DNA from: Candidatus Bathyarchaeota archaeon
Lineage (GTDB): Archaea > Thermoproteota > Bathyarchaeia > Bathyarchaeales > Bathycorpusculaceae
Direction of reading: 5' to 3'
NCBI GenBank assembly: GCA_026014735.1
Contig: JAOZHT010000004.1
Span: 301,902-365,901, forward strand
Length of the DNA stretch: 64,000 bases
Shown here: positions 50,558-59,721 of the stretch, piece by piece
Layout of the letters: each line of letters starts with the position of its first letter
Position numbering within the stretch: position 1 is the stretch's first letter
Position numbers and translations under genes: made by a program
The notes under the pieces: generated by a model
Told to the model about the DNA's origin: nothing
Databases searched by the model: none
What the model saw: only the letters and a program-made list of their open reading frames with translations

Positions 50558-51490
50558 TTATTTGGCAGCTGCTTTCGCGAGTTTCTTAAGGATTGCTTCT
50601 TTGGCGATGGTGTAGGCGATTGCGTAGTCGAAGAGTCCATCATTTGCGGCGGTGGCTTGCTTGATCATTTCCACTTCTGTCTTGATTTTGAGTTTGCCGA
50701 TGGCTAATGCACCGATGCCCCATACGCCCGCCTTAAGCGCTACTCCGTCGTCGTTGGGCCCTAACCCTTCAACACCCAGCGGCTTAATAGCGTTGATGTC
50801 ACCGACGATCTTGCAGTTCGGTGCAGCATCAAGGTCAGCTTTGCTTAACAACTGGATTCCGCCTGCGCCTGCGGCAAGGATAATTTGGGCGTCTTTTACT
50901 GCTGCGGCTGTCTGCTCTGGCTTAGCAACTTCAACAACCTTAACACGTTGAGCTCCGCATTCAGCGTTGATTTTGTCGGCAACCACCTGTCCCTTGGCCA
51001 GCGAGCGGCTGCTGATGGTTACGTCAGCTTTCTCGGAGGCATAGATTCTAGCTGCAGTTTGACCAACCGGACCTGTGCCTGCTAGAACCGTGACTTTTTT
51101 GCCCTCTAAGCTGCCGAGGCCTTTCTCCATGGATGCACCGAAGGTTTTGGCGACTGCGGCTGCGGCTGTGCTGTATCCGCCTCTTGGGTCAACGATGATG
51201 CTGTTTCCCCATGGCGCCGATTTCATGGCTTTCTGGGTGGCTGCGACGACTTTTTCGACTTCTTCAAAGTTGCTGCCGTTGATGAAGACTTTTGTGTGGG
51301 CTGCGCCTGCGGGTCCGCGTGGGAAGAGCAGGTCAAAGACGATTTTTGGGGCGTCTTCGCTGTTGACGTTTTCGTACTTGAATATCATGGAGTCTGGGAA
51401 TGCGTCTATGGCGACGAGCATGTCGAATGGGCTACAATATTTGTCTGTGTCGAGGAAAACGAAAACTGTTTTGAATGTTGGTTGTGCCAA
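50558..51490 (-). CDS. mtdB: methylene-tetrahydromethanopterin dehydrogenase, MtdB type
   Basis: A 310-residue enzyme with an N-terminal FKTVFVFLDTDKYCSPFDMLVAIDAFP part, the NAD(P)-binding GTGPVGQTAARIYA loop and a VWGIGALAIGKLK C-terminus, as in MtdB of methylotrophic bacteria. MtdB oxidises methylene-H4MPT with NAD(P); methanogens use unrelated F420-dependent Mtd instead. The frame opens at 51586, but AGGTG lies eight bases before a TTG at 51490, which gives the right length. It points to C1 metabolism linked to pyridine nucleotides rather than F420. Confidence 0.85.
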   Translation of the reverse strand: MAQPTFKTVFVFLDTDKYCSPFDMLVAIDAFPDSMIFKYENVNSEDAPKIVFDLLFPRGPAGAAHTKVFINGSNFEEVEKVVAATQKAMKSAPWGNSIIVDPRGGYSTAAAAVAKTFGASMEKGLGSLEGKKVTVLAGTGPVGQTAARIYASEKADVTISSRSLAKGQVVADKINAECGAQRVKVVEVAKPEQTAAAVKDAQIILAAGAGGIQLLSKADLDAAPNCKIVGDINAIKPLGVEGLGPNDDGVALKAGVWGIGALAIGKLKIKTEVEMIKQATAANDGLFDYAIAYTIAKEAILKKLAKAAAK

Positions 51491-51707
51491 TTTATTTACA
51501 CCTTTATGGTGTCTGACACAGTTTGGGCTTTTAAGAATTATCCAAGCAGCCCCCTGATTTTTGTATCTTGATTGACTGCTTAGCATGATATTTAGGGGTG
51601 AACTTGTCGGGTTTGTCTGCTTGTTTTGCTCGTTTTTTTCAGGCTTAATCTATCGGTATTTAGCTGAAGTTTTTTATATGGAGGAATCCTGATTAAAGCA
51701 GTATCTG

Positions 51708-54700
51708 GTGAACAGTTTGTCTGTCGATTCCTTCTCTAACAACTTGACGGAAGCTTTCGGTGCTGATAAAAAACAGTTCAACATGTTTTTCGAGAAGATG
51801 ATGGATGGGTTTGCTTACCATCGAATAGTCGTAGACAAAGATGGAAAGCCACTTGACTACGTATTTCTCGAGGTCAACCCTGCTTTTGAAAAGATGACGG
51901 GGCTGAAAAGGGAAGAAGTCATAGGCAAAAAAGTCACCGAAGTTCTAAAAGGTATAGAAAAAGATTCTGCAGATTGGATTGGGCGATACGGCAAAGTCGC
52001 TCTCACGGGGGAGCCTGCTCAGTTTGAAAGTTACTCGGGGCATCTTGGGAAATGGTATAATGTTTCGGCTTACAGTCCTGAGAATGGCTACTTTGTAGCA
52101 ATATTTGAAGAGATAACGGAACGCAAAAAAGCTCTGGAGGAGATTAAAAAAGCCAAAGATGACTGGGAACGCACGTTTGATGCCGTGCCTGACTTAATCG
52201 CAATAATCGATTTAAATCACAGGCTCGTTCGAGCAAACAAGCCAATGGCAGAACAGCTTGGAGTTACACCCCAACAGGCTGTCGGACAGAAATGTTATAA
52301 GTGCGTTCATGGAACAGATGCTCCGCCAGAGAATTGTCCACATACACAAACCATCGAAGATGGACAGCGGCATATCGCTGAGGTGCATGAGCCACGGCTT
52401 GGCGGTGACTTCATCGTCAGCACGACACCTCTGAGGGATCATAACGGGGAACTCGTCGGTTCTATCCATGTGGCACACGATATAACAAAACGTAAACAAG
52501 CCGAAGAGGAACTGAAAAAACTCAACGATGAGTTAGAAGAAAAAGTTCAGCAGCGTACAAAAGAAATCGGTAAAGAACGCCAGCGCCTGTACAACGTTCT
52601 GGAAACGCTTCCCTCCTATGTTTGTCTTCTTGATGAAAATTACAGTATGCCGTTTGCTAACAAGGTATTCAGGGAACAGTTTGGCGAATCTAAAGGTGGG
52701 CGCTGCTACGAATTCCTTTTTAACCGTGACTCTCCCTGTGAGGACTGTGAAACCTACAAAGTCCTGAAAACTAAGCGTCCACACCGGTGGGAATGGACAG
52801 GCCCCAACGGAAGAGACTACGACATCTATGATTTTCCGTTCTATGAAGCGGACGGTTCGATGTTAATACTTGAAATGGGTGTTGACGTAACTGACCGCAA
52901 AAAAGTAGAAGCTACAGTCCAGACAGAACGCAAAAGACTCTACGATGTTCTAGAAACGTTACCCACCATGGTTGCCCTTCTAACTCCCGATCGCCATATT
53001 GCTTTTGCAAACCGGAGCTTCCGCGAAAAATTCGGGGAATCAAAAGGTCGATACTGCTACGAATCCTGTTTTGGCAAGGCTGAGCCTTGTGGATTCTGCG
53101 AATCCTTCACACCTTTGAAGACTGGTAAACCACACCATTGGGAAGTTAAAACCTCCGATGGCAGCATTATCGATGCCCACGATTTTCCATTCACGGACGC
53201 TGATGGCTCACCAATGATTCTAGAAATGGACATGGACATCACTGCACAAAGACTCGCTGAGAGCGAGTTAAAAAAATACAGAGAACACTTAGAACAGCTA
53301 GTTACAGAACGCGCCTCGCAGTTACGTGAAAGCGAACAGCGGTGGGCAACTACCCTATCAAGTATTGGTGATGCTGTAATAGCTACAGATACGGATGCCA
53401 AAATCACTTTTATGAATGCAGTTGCCGAAGCCTTAACTGGCTGGACACTAAAGGAAGTTGAACAGAAACCTATCGCCCAGGTTTTTAACATAATAAACGA
53501 GCAAACAGGGGAAGAAGTGGAGAATCCAGTTACAAAGGTCCTAGAAAAAGGGGTTATTGTAGGTTTAGCCAACCATACTTTGCTCGTACGCAAAGATGGA
53601 ACCAAAATTCCAATTGACGACAGTGGAGCGCCAATCGTAACCAACGATGGAGTATTCAAAGGTGTAGTGCTTGTCTTCCGAGACATAACTGAACGCCGGA
53701 AAGCTGAACGTGCATTAAGGGAAAGTGAAGAACGCCTCAAGAGAAGCCAAGAAATCGCTCATCTGGGCAGCTGGGAACTTGATTTGGCACAAAACAAGCT
53801 AACGTGGTCTGATGAAGTCTACAGAATCTTTGGGCTTAAACCTCAAGAGTTTGGGGCAACCTACGAGGCTTTTTTGGCCGCTGTTCACCCAGACGATCGT
53901 CCTGCAGTGGATCAAGCGTACTCTAGTTCAGTCAGCGAAGATCAATGCGGCTATGAAATCGAGCACAGAGTTGTAAGAAAAGACAACGGTGAAATAAGAA
54001 TTGTCCATGAGAAATGCACCCATATCCGTGATGAGACTGGCAGGATTATCCGCTCTTTGGGCATGGTTCATGATATTACTGAACGCAAAAAGGCAGAAGA
54101 AGCCATTCAGCGCCAAGCCGCCCTCATCGATCTGAGCCCCGACGCAATAATCGTGCGTAAAGTAGATGGCACAATAACCTTCTGGAGCAGAGGCGCCGAG
54201 AAGCTGTATGGCTGGAGCAAAGCAGAAGCCGTCGGAAAAAGAACGCATGCGCTTCTCCGAACAGAGTTTCCCCAGCCCTTCGAAGTTATTGTTGCGGAGC
54301 TTAAAACCAAGTTTAGCTGGAGCGGCGAGGTTGTTCAGCATACCAAGGATGGACAGGCAGTTACGATGCAGAGTTGGTGGCTTGCTGAGAAAACCGAGCA
54401 CGGCGAAGTTACAAGCATCTTGGAATCCAACGTTGACTTGACTGAACGCAAGGAGGCTGAACGTGAAATCGCCCGCTTAGCCACTTTCCCCACTCTTAAT
54501 CCTAACCCAATCATAGAAGTTGACTTGAACGGCGAAATAACCTACGCTAACCCCGCAACTAAACTGCTGTTCCCAGACCTTGAAAAAGAGGGTTTGAATC
54601 ACGTTTTCTTATCCGGCTGGAAAATAGTCAAGCAGGCCTTCGCCGACAAAAGCATAAACGCCTATGGAACAGAAATGGAAATCAACGGTCACTGGTACCA

Positions 54701-55580
54701 TCAGCAGTTCTATCGGTTCCCGCAGACCGAGTTGATACGTATCTACACAACCGACATAGATGAGTTGAAGCAGACCGAGCTTGCGCGTGCTAAAGCGCAG
54801 GCGAAGCTGGAAGAAAATGCCCTGGTACTCGAGGAGTATGCTAGCCAGATGGAGGAGCTTGCTGAACAACGTGCCAAGCAGCTTCAAAGCGCCGAGCGAT
54901 TAGCCGCCATCGGACAGACTGCGGGTATGGTGGGGCATGACATCCGCAACCCCTTGCAGGCAATCACCAGCGATATGTACATCATAGCCCAAGAAGTCAA
55001 GGACCTGCAGGATGGCGAGAGCAAAGAGGCTATACTTGAAAGCATAGAATCCGTCAACCAGAATCTAACCTACATTAACAAAATCGTTAGCGACCTGCAG
55101 GACTACACAAGACCCCTAAAACCCAACCTCCAAGCATCGGACCTCAGCGAACTTGTCGAGGGCACCCTATTAACCATAAACATCCCCAAGGACATAGAGG
55201 TCCAAACGCAAATACACGCTGAAGCCCAACCCATCGTAACCGACGTTGCCTACATGCGTAGAATCCTAACTAACCTCATCACCAACGCAATCCAAGCCAT
55301 GACCAACGGAGGCAACTTAACCATTGCAGCCTCAAAAAAGGAAAGCGCGGTCGCAATAACCATTCAGGACACAGGCGTAGGTATCTCCCAGGATGTGAGA
55401 GCCAAAATGTTCACGCCGCTTTTCACCACCAAGTCCAAGGGGCAAGGCCTGGGTCTAGCGGTGGTTAAACGCTTGGTAGACGCGTTAGGCGGCACCATAG
55501 ACTTTGAGAGCCAAACGAACTCGGGGACGAAATTCATCCTCCACTTCCCCCTCTCCGCCAATGTGAAATCCACTGCTTAA
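51708..55580 (+). CDS. giant multi-PAS histidine kinase
   Basis: A 1290-residue cytoplasmic sensor kinase with about eight PAS/PAC domains (near residues 28, 149, 288, 405, 540, 675, 795 and 918), then HisKA (LAAIGQTAGMVGHDIRNPLQAI with the phospho-accepting His) and HATPase (NLITNAIQAM, DTGVGIS, KGQGLGLAVVKRL). Three PAS units carry Cys clusters (CYKCVHGTDAPPENC, SPCEDCE, EPCGFCE) that could hold metal or thiol sensors. No membrane helix. No response regulator adjoins. Starts GTG 51708 or TTG 51717 after GGTGA. Confidence 0.88.
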   Translation: MNSLSVDSFSNNLTEAFGADKKQFNMFFEKMMDGFAYHRIVVDKDGKPLDYVFLEVNPAFEKMTGLKREEVIGKKVTEVLKGIEKDSADWIGRYGKVALTGEPAQFESYSGHLGKWYNVSAYSPENGYFVAIFEEITERKKALEEIKKAKDDWERTFDAVPDLIAIIDLNHRLVRANKPMAEQLGVTPQQAVGQKCYKCVHGTDAPPENCPHTQTIEDGQRHIAEVHEPRLGGDFIVSTTPLRDHNGELVGSIHVAHDITKRKQAEEELKKLNDELEEKVQQRTKEIGKERQRLYNVLETLPSYVCLLDENYSMPFANKVFREQFGESKGGRCYEFLFNRDSPCEDCETYKVLKTKRPHRWEWTGPNGRDYDIYDFPFYEADGSMLILEMGVDVTDRKKVEATVQTERKRLYDVLETLPTMVALLTPDRHIAFANRSFREKFGESKGRYCYESCFGKAEPCGFCESFTPLKTGKPHHWEVKTSDGSIIDAHDFPFTDADGSPMILEMDMDITAQRLAESELKKYREHLEQLVTERASQLRESEQRWATTLSSIGDAVIATDTDAKITFMNAVAEALTGWTLKEVEQKPIAQVFNIINEQTGEEVENPVTKVLEKGVIVGLANHTLLVRKDGTKIPIDDSGAPIVTNDGVFKGVVLVFRDITERRKAERALRESEERLKRSQEIAHLGSWELDLAQNKLTWSDEVYRIFGLKPQEFGATYEAFLAAVHPDDRPAVDQAYSSSVSEDQCGYEIEHRVVRKDNGEIRIVHEKCTHIRDETGRIIRSLGMVHDITERKKAEEAIQRQAALIDLSPDAIIVRKVDGTITFWSRGAEKLYGWSKAEAVGKRTHALLRTEFPQPFEVIVAELKTKFSWSGEVVQHTKDGQAVTMQSWWLAEKTEHGEVTSILESNVDLTERKEAEREIARLATFPTLNPNPIIEVDLNGEITYANPATKLLFPDLEKEGLNHVFLSGWKIVKQAFADKSINAYGTEMEINGHWYHQQFYRFPQTELIRIYTTDIDELKQTELARAKAQAKLEENALVLEEYASQMEELAEQRAKQLQSAERLAAIGQTAGMVGHDIRNPLQAITSDMYIIAQEVKDLQDGESKEAILESIESVNQNLTYINKIVSDLQDYTRPLKPNLQASDLSELVEGTLLTINIPKDIEVQTQIHAEAQPIVTDVAYMRRILTNLITNAIQAMTNGGNLTIAASKKESAVAITIQDTGVGISQDVRAKMFTPLFTTKSKGQGLGLAVVKRLVDALGGTIDFESQTNSGTKFILHFPLSANVKSTA

Positions 55581-55650
55581 GCTGCTCTTTGGGTGACATA
55601 TGCTTTAGGAAAAGAAAATTTTTATATGACGAGCCGCTGACTACAGGGAC

Positions 55651-56355
55651 ATGGCGCCCAGAAACCGAAAAGCACACAAAAAGCCAATCAAAACCGAAAA
55701 GTTAGAAACCAGGAGAGGCAACAAGTCCCTTTTATTGGCTTTAGGGGTTGTTGTAGTAGTAGTCATAGTTTTGGGGGTTGTGGCAGCAGTTAATCCCTCA
55801 TGGAATCCAGCCAACGCGACGGTTACACCTGCGCCTACGTCTTCCCCGACTGCAACCCCGATTTCCTCGGCTGAAGACCCCTATTCAGGCGCCAAGCAGG
55901 TTATCATCCGCACCACCATGGGCGACATCACGGTGGCGCTGCGCAACGACATGCCTATAACCACAGGCAACTTCCTGAGCCTAGTCAACGAAGGTGTATA
56001 CAACGGCAGCCAATTCCACCGCGTCATCGACGGCTTCATGATTCAAGGCGGCAAACCCGCAGACAACGGCTTTAGCAGAACCGAAATACCCAGCATAAAA
56101 GACGAGTTCACCGACACCAACCACAATTACAACGGCACCCTATCCATGGCAAATGCGGGGCGAAACAGTGGAACCAGTGAATTCTTCATCAACGTCGCTA
56201 ACAACAACAGCACTTACTTCGACGCGAACTATGTGAGCTTCGGCAAGGTTGTTTCTGGCATGGACGTGGTCATGGCTATCTCGCATATTCAAACGGACTC
56301 AGATGATGCACCCACAACGCCTGTAGTGATAATCGGCGCCAAGGTGCTATCATAA
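55651..56355 (+). CDS. cyclophilin-type peptidyl-prolyl isomerase, membrane-anchored
   Basis: A 234-residue protein with a basic start, one membrane helix (LLLALGVVVVVVIVLGVVAAV, about 29-50), a Thr/Pro linker and a cyclophilin domain (TTMGDITVALRNDMPITTGNFLSLV, FHRVIDGFMIQGG, GTSEFFINV). The FHR and QGG active-site residues are present. A TATA (TTTTTATATG) at 55618 implies a leaderless ATG at 55651. The enzyme likely acts on proteins folding outside the membrane. A soluble copy follows at 56450. Confidence 0.88.
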   Translation: MAPRNRKAHKKPIKTEKLETRRGNKSLLLALGVVVVVVIVLGVVAAVNPSWNPANATVTPAPTSSPTATPISSAEDPYSGAKQVIIRTTMGDITVALRNDMPITTGNFLSLVNEGVYNGSQFHRVIDGFMIQGGKPADNGFSRTEIPSIKDEFTDTNHNYNGTLSMANAGRNSGTSEFFINVANNNSTYFDANYVSFGKVVSGMDVVMAISHIQTDSDDAPTTPVVIIGAKVLS

Positions 56356-56449
56356 ACCAATCGCCCTCTTCTACTCTTATTCTAACGCGATATTTTGTTT
56401 GCAATAGGCATAACTAATAGACCGCACATACTTTTTGCGGTCAAAGATT

Positions 56450-56923
56450 ATGTCAAACCAAAACCCAACTAAAATCCTGCTTCACACAAGCCTTGGCGAC
56501 ATCACAATCGCCCTACGCAGCGACATGCCCATAACCGCTGGGAACTTTAAAAGCCTAGTTGAGAAAGGCACCTTCAACGGCACCATCTTCCATCGTGTCA
56601 TCGATGGCTTCATGATTCAGGGCGGCGATCCCACCGGGACAGGCTACGGTGACCCTAAAATCCCCAACATCAAGGATGAATTCACCAAGAAAAACTTTAA
56701 CGACCGCGGAACCCTCGCTATGGCAAACGCGGGCCCCAACACGGGCAGCAGCCAATTCTTCATAAACCTAGTCGATAACAACTACCTTGACAGCAAGCAC
56801 CCGGTCTTCGGAAATGTCGTGGAAGGCATGGATGTCGTAGATAAAATCGCCAAAGTAAAAACCAACGCACGCGACAAGCCCTTAACGGCCGTCACGATTA
56901 TCTCAGCGTCGGTGCTGCCCTAA
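56450..56923 (+). CDS. cyclophilin-type peptidyl-prolyl isomerase, soluble
   Basis: A 157-residue single-domain cyclophilin: TSLGDITIALRSDMPITAGNFKSLV, FHRVIDGFMIQGGDPTGTGYG, GSSQFFINLVDNNYLD. It is clearly paralogous to the membrane-anchored copy 95 bases upstream, and longer by a GDPTGTGYGD loop typical of PpiB. Start at ATG 56450; an upstream TTG at 56435 is less likely. It probably aids cytoplasmic protein folding. Confidence 0.9.
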   Translation: MSNQNPTKILLHTSLGDITIALRSDMPITAGNFKSLVEKGTFNGTIFHRVIDGFMIQGGDPTGTGYGDPKIPNIKDEFTKKNFNDRGTLAMANAGPNTGSSQFFINLVDNNYLDSKHPVFGNVVEGMDVVDKIAKVKTNARDKPLTAVTIISASVLP

Positions 56924-56946
56924 AAAATTAAGAAGCTAAAAAGTAG

Positions 56947-57144
56947 CTACTTTTTCTTCTCTTCTTTAGGCTTGGAGCCGATTTCCACAACTTGGATGCT
57001 TATCTGATACTTTTTGCCGCCAGCCACCATCTTGCCTGTTCCATAGTACCCTTTGCTGCCGGTTTTGAAGTCTTTTTTGTCGATGATGAAGTTTTGTTTA
57101 TCGCCGTTTAACTGGATGGTTGCCATGTTGGGTTGTTCACTCAT
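56947..57144 (-). CDS. small conserved archaeal protein
   Basis: A 65-residue protein: QPNMATIQLNGDKQNFIIDKKDFKTGSKGYYGTGKMVAGGKKYQIS, then a basic tail ending KEEKKK. GGAGAT lies seven bases before the ATG at 57144; the frame upstream of that is not credible. The Gly-Lys-rich strands resemble small single-domain beta proteins of archaea (for example DNA-binding ones). Convergent with the cyclophilin gene. Confidence 0.65.
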   Translation of the reverse strand: MSEQPNMATIQLNGDKQNFIIDKKDFKTGSKGYYGTGKMVAGGKKYQISIQVVEIGSKPKEEKKK

Positions 57145-57299
57145 TTCTGTATCTCCTATGTTGGTATTGCCGCGGTTGCTTTTCACCTTTTCGCCTCCAC
57201 TGCAAACCGCCGCCTGAAAAGCATAAAAATGCATCAGGCAATAGGTACAGGTTAGCGTCATCTAAAGGCAACTTTAAGCGCAAATAGAGGGAAAGTCAG

Positions 57300-58514
57300 G
57301 TGGGCAACAAAGGGACTCTTAAAATCATAGCCTTATGCATAGCCTGTTTGCTTGTTGGCGTCGCCATCGGCATCTACATCACTGTGCCGCCTAACGCGCC
57401 GGACTACGTTATCAGCCAACAGGGCCGCTTGGTGGTTGCCGAAAACTCCCTGGGCATCGTAGCCTTCAGCGGCGCAGACGCCTCCCAAGTCATAAACGAC
57501 GCCACCCACAGCGGCAACTCCGTTTACATAAAATCAGGCACCTACAACCTCACCGCTCCAATCGTGGTTTTCTCCAACAGCATCCTTATAGGCGAAGGCA
57601 CCGACGACCCCGTGCTGGGCACCAGCGACTCCGCCACGCGCCTGGTCCGCAGCCCCACCCTAAATGGGTCCATCATCACCGGAGCCAACGTATACAACGT
57701 GCTTATCAAAACCCTCTCCATAGACGGCGCCCGAATAAACAGCACCATCACAAACGAGTTCTGCGACGGCGTACACTTCGACGTAATCAAACGCAGCCGC
57801 CTCGAAGGCATCGCTGTGTATGACTGCATGGGCAACGGCATCTGCCTCACAGGTTCAGGAAGCATCGAGAACCGAATCGTCTACTGCAGCGTCCGCCACA
57901 ACAACATGAACGGTATTCTGCAGCAGTTGCAGTCGGATTCGTCGGTGTACTTCTGTGAAGTAGGCGGCAACGGCTACGATGGGCTACGCCTCTACACCTC
58001 AGGCAACAACCTAGTGGAGGGCTGCACAGTGTTTCTCAACAAGGGCTGCGGCATCCAACTTGCCGACGCCCAGCAGAACCGCATCTTAGGCAACCGCGTG
58101 AACACCAACTACGGCGACGGCATCCGCGTTTCCATCCGCACCGAGAGTGCCTCCGATAAGAACATCATCAGCCAAAACACCATCTACGACAACGGCTACC
58201 GAGGCAAAGGTGGCTTCTCCGGCATAGCACTCGTCGGCGGCAACACAAGCTCTGCTTTAGCGATCCATGACTGCGTAGTCTCAAATAACGAGGTCTTCAA
58301 CACCAAAGACTGGGGGCAGCCGCAGAGCTTTGGCATCCGGGAATACGGCGCCAACATCGGCAACCTGCTATTGGGCAACGCATGCACAAACAACACGGCG
58401 GTAAACATCCGAACCGTCGGCGCCACCACTCAATGTGCCAGCAGCTGGAACGGAACCAGCTACATCTCCGGGTACTCGCCTGCACCTACTTCTCAAGCCA
58501 TTAAAACAAAGTAG
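57300..58514 (+). CDS. membrane-anchored right-handed beta-helix protein
   Basis: A 404-residue protein with an N-terminal membrane anchor (IIALCIACLLVGVAIGIYITV) and a pectate-lyase-like beta-helix: ITGANVYNVLIKTLSIDG, GIAVYDCMGNGICLTG, NNMNGILQQL, NGYDGLRLYTSGNNLVEGCTV, with the N-x-[IV] turns of PbH1 repeats. ADASQVINDATHSGNSVYIKSGTY at the start is the usual opening of pectate-lyase 3-type proteins. GTG at 57300 follows AGGTG. It may bind or cut polysaccharide; catalytic residues not assigned. Confidence 0.78.
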   Translation: MGNKGTLKIIALCIACLLVGVAIGIYITVPPNAPDYVISQQGRLVVAENSLGIVAFSGADASQVINDATHSGNSVYIKSGTYNLTAPIVVFSNSILIGEGTDDPVLGTSDSATRLVRSPTLNGSIITGANVYNVLIKTLSIDGARINSTITNEFCDGVHFDVIKRSRLEGIAVYDCMGNGICLTGSGSIENRIVYCSVRHNNMNGILQQLQSDSSVYFCEVGGNGYDGLRLYTSGNNLVEGCTVFLNKGCGIQLADAQQNRILGNRVNTNYGDGIRVSIRTESASDKNIISQNTIYDNGYRGKGGFSGIALVGGNTSSALAIHDCVVSNNEVFNTKDWGQPQSFGIREYGANIGNLLLGNACTNNTAVNIRTVGATTQCASSWNGTSYISGYSPAPTSQAIKTK

Positions 58515-58551
58515 TAAAAAACATCAGAAATGATTTTTTTTAATGAGATTT

Positions 58552-58606
58552 CGTGGTCGTCGGGATTTGAACCGGCAGGTCATGAGGTTTTAAGAGTAAC
58601 GGTTAG
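58552..58606 (-). pseudogene. tRNA-Gly 3' remnant
   Basis: The minus strand matches the 3' half of the intact tRNA-Gly at 60735-60813 with gaps: GGTTCAAATCCCG is exact for the T-loop and part of its stem, then CGACCACG replaces the acceptor end. The anticodon region is scrambled (CTTAAAA loop) and the stems no longer pair. Likely a scar of an integration event or duplication. The MBL gene follows at once. Confidence 0.6.
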
Positions 58607-58618
58607 AGCGAAACGGAT

Positions 58619-59464
58619 ATGAAAAAGCCCATTTCATGTAATATGTTGTGGCGGGGTTTTTTGAGGATCTTCATTTTAGACAACGGCCGACTTGAGGGCG
58701 ACTACAACTGGATAGTGGCAATGTCCACCGTTGGCACACTCGAAAACAAGACGCCGCCCGCAAAATGGATAAGCATACCCACCTACTGCGTACTCATCGA
58801 TTCTTCTGGGGGAAAAATCCTCTATGACACAGGCTGCCACCCGGAGGCGATGCGGGGGTATTGGCCGCAGAATTTAAGGTCAATTTTCCCCTACTTCTTC
58901 ACTGACCACCAGCTTCTAATCAAGCAATTAGCGCTAACGGGCACTGCGCCCCAGGACATAAAAACGGTAATTCTTTCCCATCTGCATCTGGACCACGCCG
59001 GAAACAACCACCTGTTCAGGCATGCGGATTTCTATGTTCACAAGAAAGATTACGCTTATGCAAGGCACCTTGTTGATTCAAGCCCTGATCCAAACGAGCA
59101 TGGAGCATACGTTAAAGCAGACCTCGAAATCCCATCGGATAAGCTTCGCCTCGTTGACGGCGACATGCGTATGTCGGATGGCATTGAGCTGGTTTCGCTG
59201 CCGGGGCACACACCGGGAATTCTGGGTTTGGTGGCGCATCTGAAGAACGAAGGCACGCTGATTTTTCCCTCAGACGCCCTCTATACCCAAGAGAACTATG
59301 GTCCACCCACCAAGATGTCGGGGATAGTGTACGATAGCGTCGCATTCAAGGAGTCAATAGAGAAAATCAGGGACTTACAGAAGAAATTTGACGCGAAAAT
59401 CATGTTTTCCCATGATCTGCCCATCTTTAAAACCTTCAAAGTAGCGCCAGAATACTACAGTTAA
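58619..59464 (+). CDS. metallo-beta-lactamase-fold hydrolase, AHL-lactonase-like
   Basis: A 281-residue protein with the zinc motif SHLHLDHAGNN (HxHxDH), the second DTGCHPEAM region and PGHTPGILG, SDALYTQENYGPP and a late HDLP. These features and length match N-acyl-homoserine-lactone lactonases and close relatives. In archaea it may open other lactones or detoxify. The start ATG at 58619 lies 13 bases after the tRNA-like scar, so its 5' end could be altered. Scars on both sides suggest it arrived as a small cassette. Confidence 0.85.
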   Translation: MKKPISCNMLWRGFLRIFILDNGRLEGDYNWIVAMSTVGTLENKTPPAKWISIPTYCVLIDSSGGKILYDTGCHPEAMRGYWPQNLRSIFPYFFTDHQLLIKQLALTGTAPQDIKTVILSHLHLDHAGNNHLFRHADFYVHKKDYAYARHLVDSSPDPNEHGAYVKADLEIPSDKLRLVDGDMRMSDGIELVSLPGHTPGILGLVAHLKNEGTLIFPSDALYTQENYGPPTKMSGIVYDSVAFKESIEKIRDLQKKFDAKIMFSHDLPIFKTFKVAPEYYS

Positions 59465-59480
59465 CTGGTTTAGAGACTGA

Positions 59481-59542
59481 TGGGTGCCGTCGGCGGGATT
59501 TGGAATTGGGCTCATTAACTTGGAGGCCAAAGTCTAAGCAGG
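59481..59542 (-). pseudogene. tRNA-Gly(TCC) pseudogene copy
   Basis: On the minus strand the piece aligns over about 60 bases with the 3' two thirds of the intact tRNA-Gly at 60735: GACTTTGGCCTCCAAGTTAATGA against GACTTTAGCCTTCCAAGCTAATGA (one T lost in the anticodon loop), then TCCAAATCCCG and GGCACC. The 5' part is lost. It lies 17 bases after the MBL gene end. With the remnant at 58552 it brackets that gene. Confidence 0.75.
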
Positions 59543-59721
59543 GTTTTTCTCCCGATAGTTGAGAAATAGCGAAGTTATGGCAGCTTCTATTGATTGCGAT
59601 GCCTCAGTGTCAGAATAACCATCAAACCCTTCTCAAGGGGGGCATTAACCAAGTAATCTCTCTCAATGAGCACTGCTGCTTTAGACTAACGTTAATTCAA
59701 GTTTTCCGCAGGGCCCCATGA

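Noticed and set aside
58541..58640. Functional tRNA at the first tRNA-like site
   Set aside because: The T-loop is intact but acceptor and anticodon stems do not pair and the 5' half is missing, so it is treated as a remnant.
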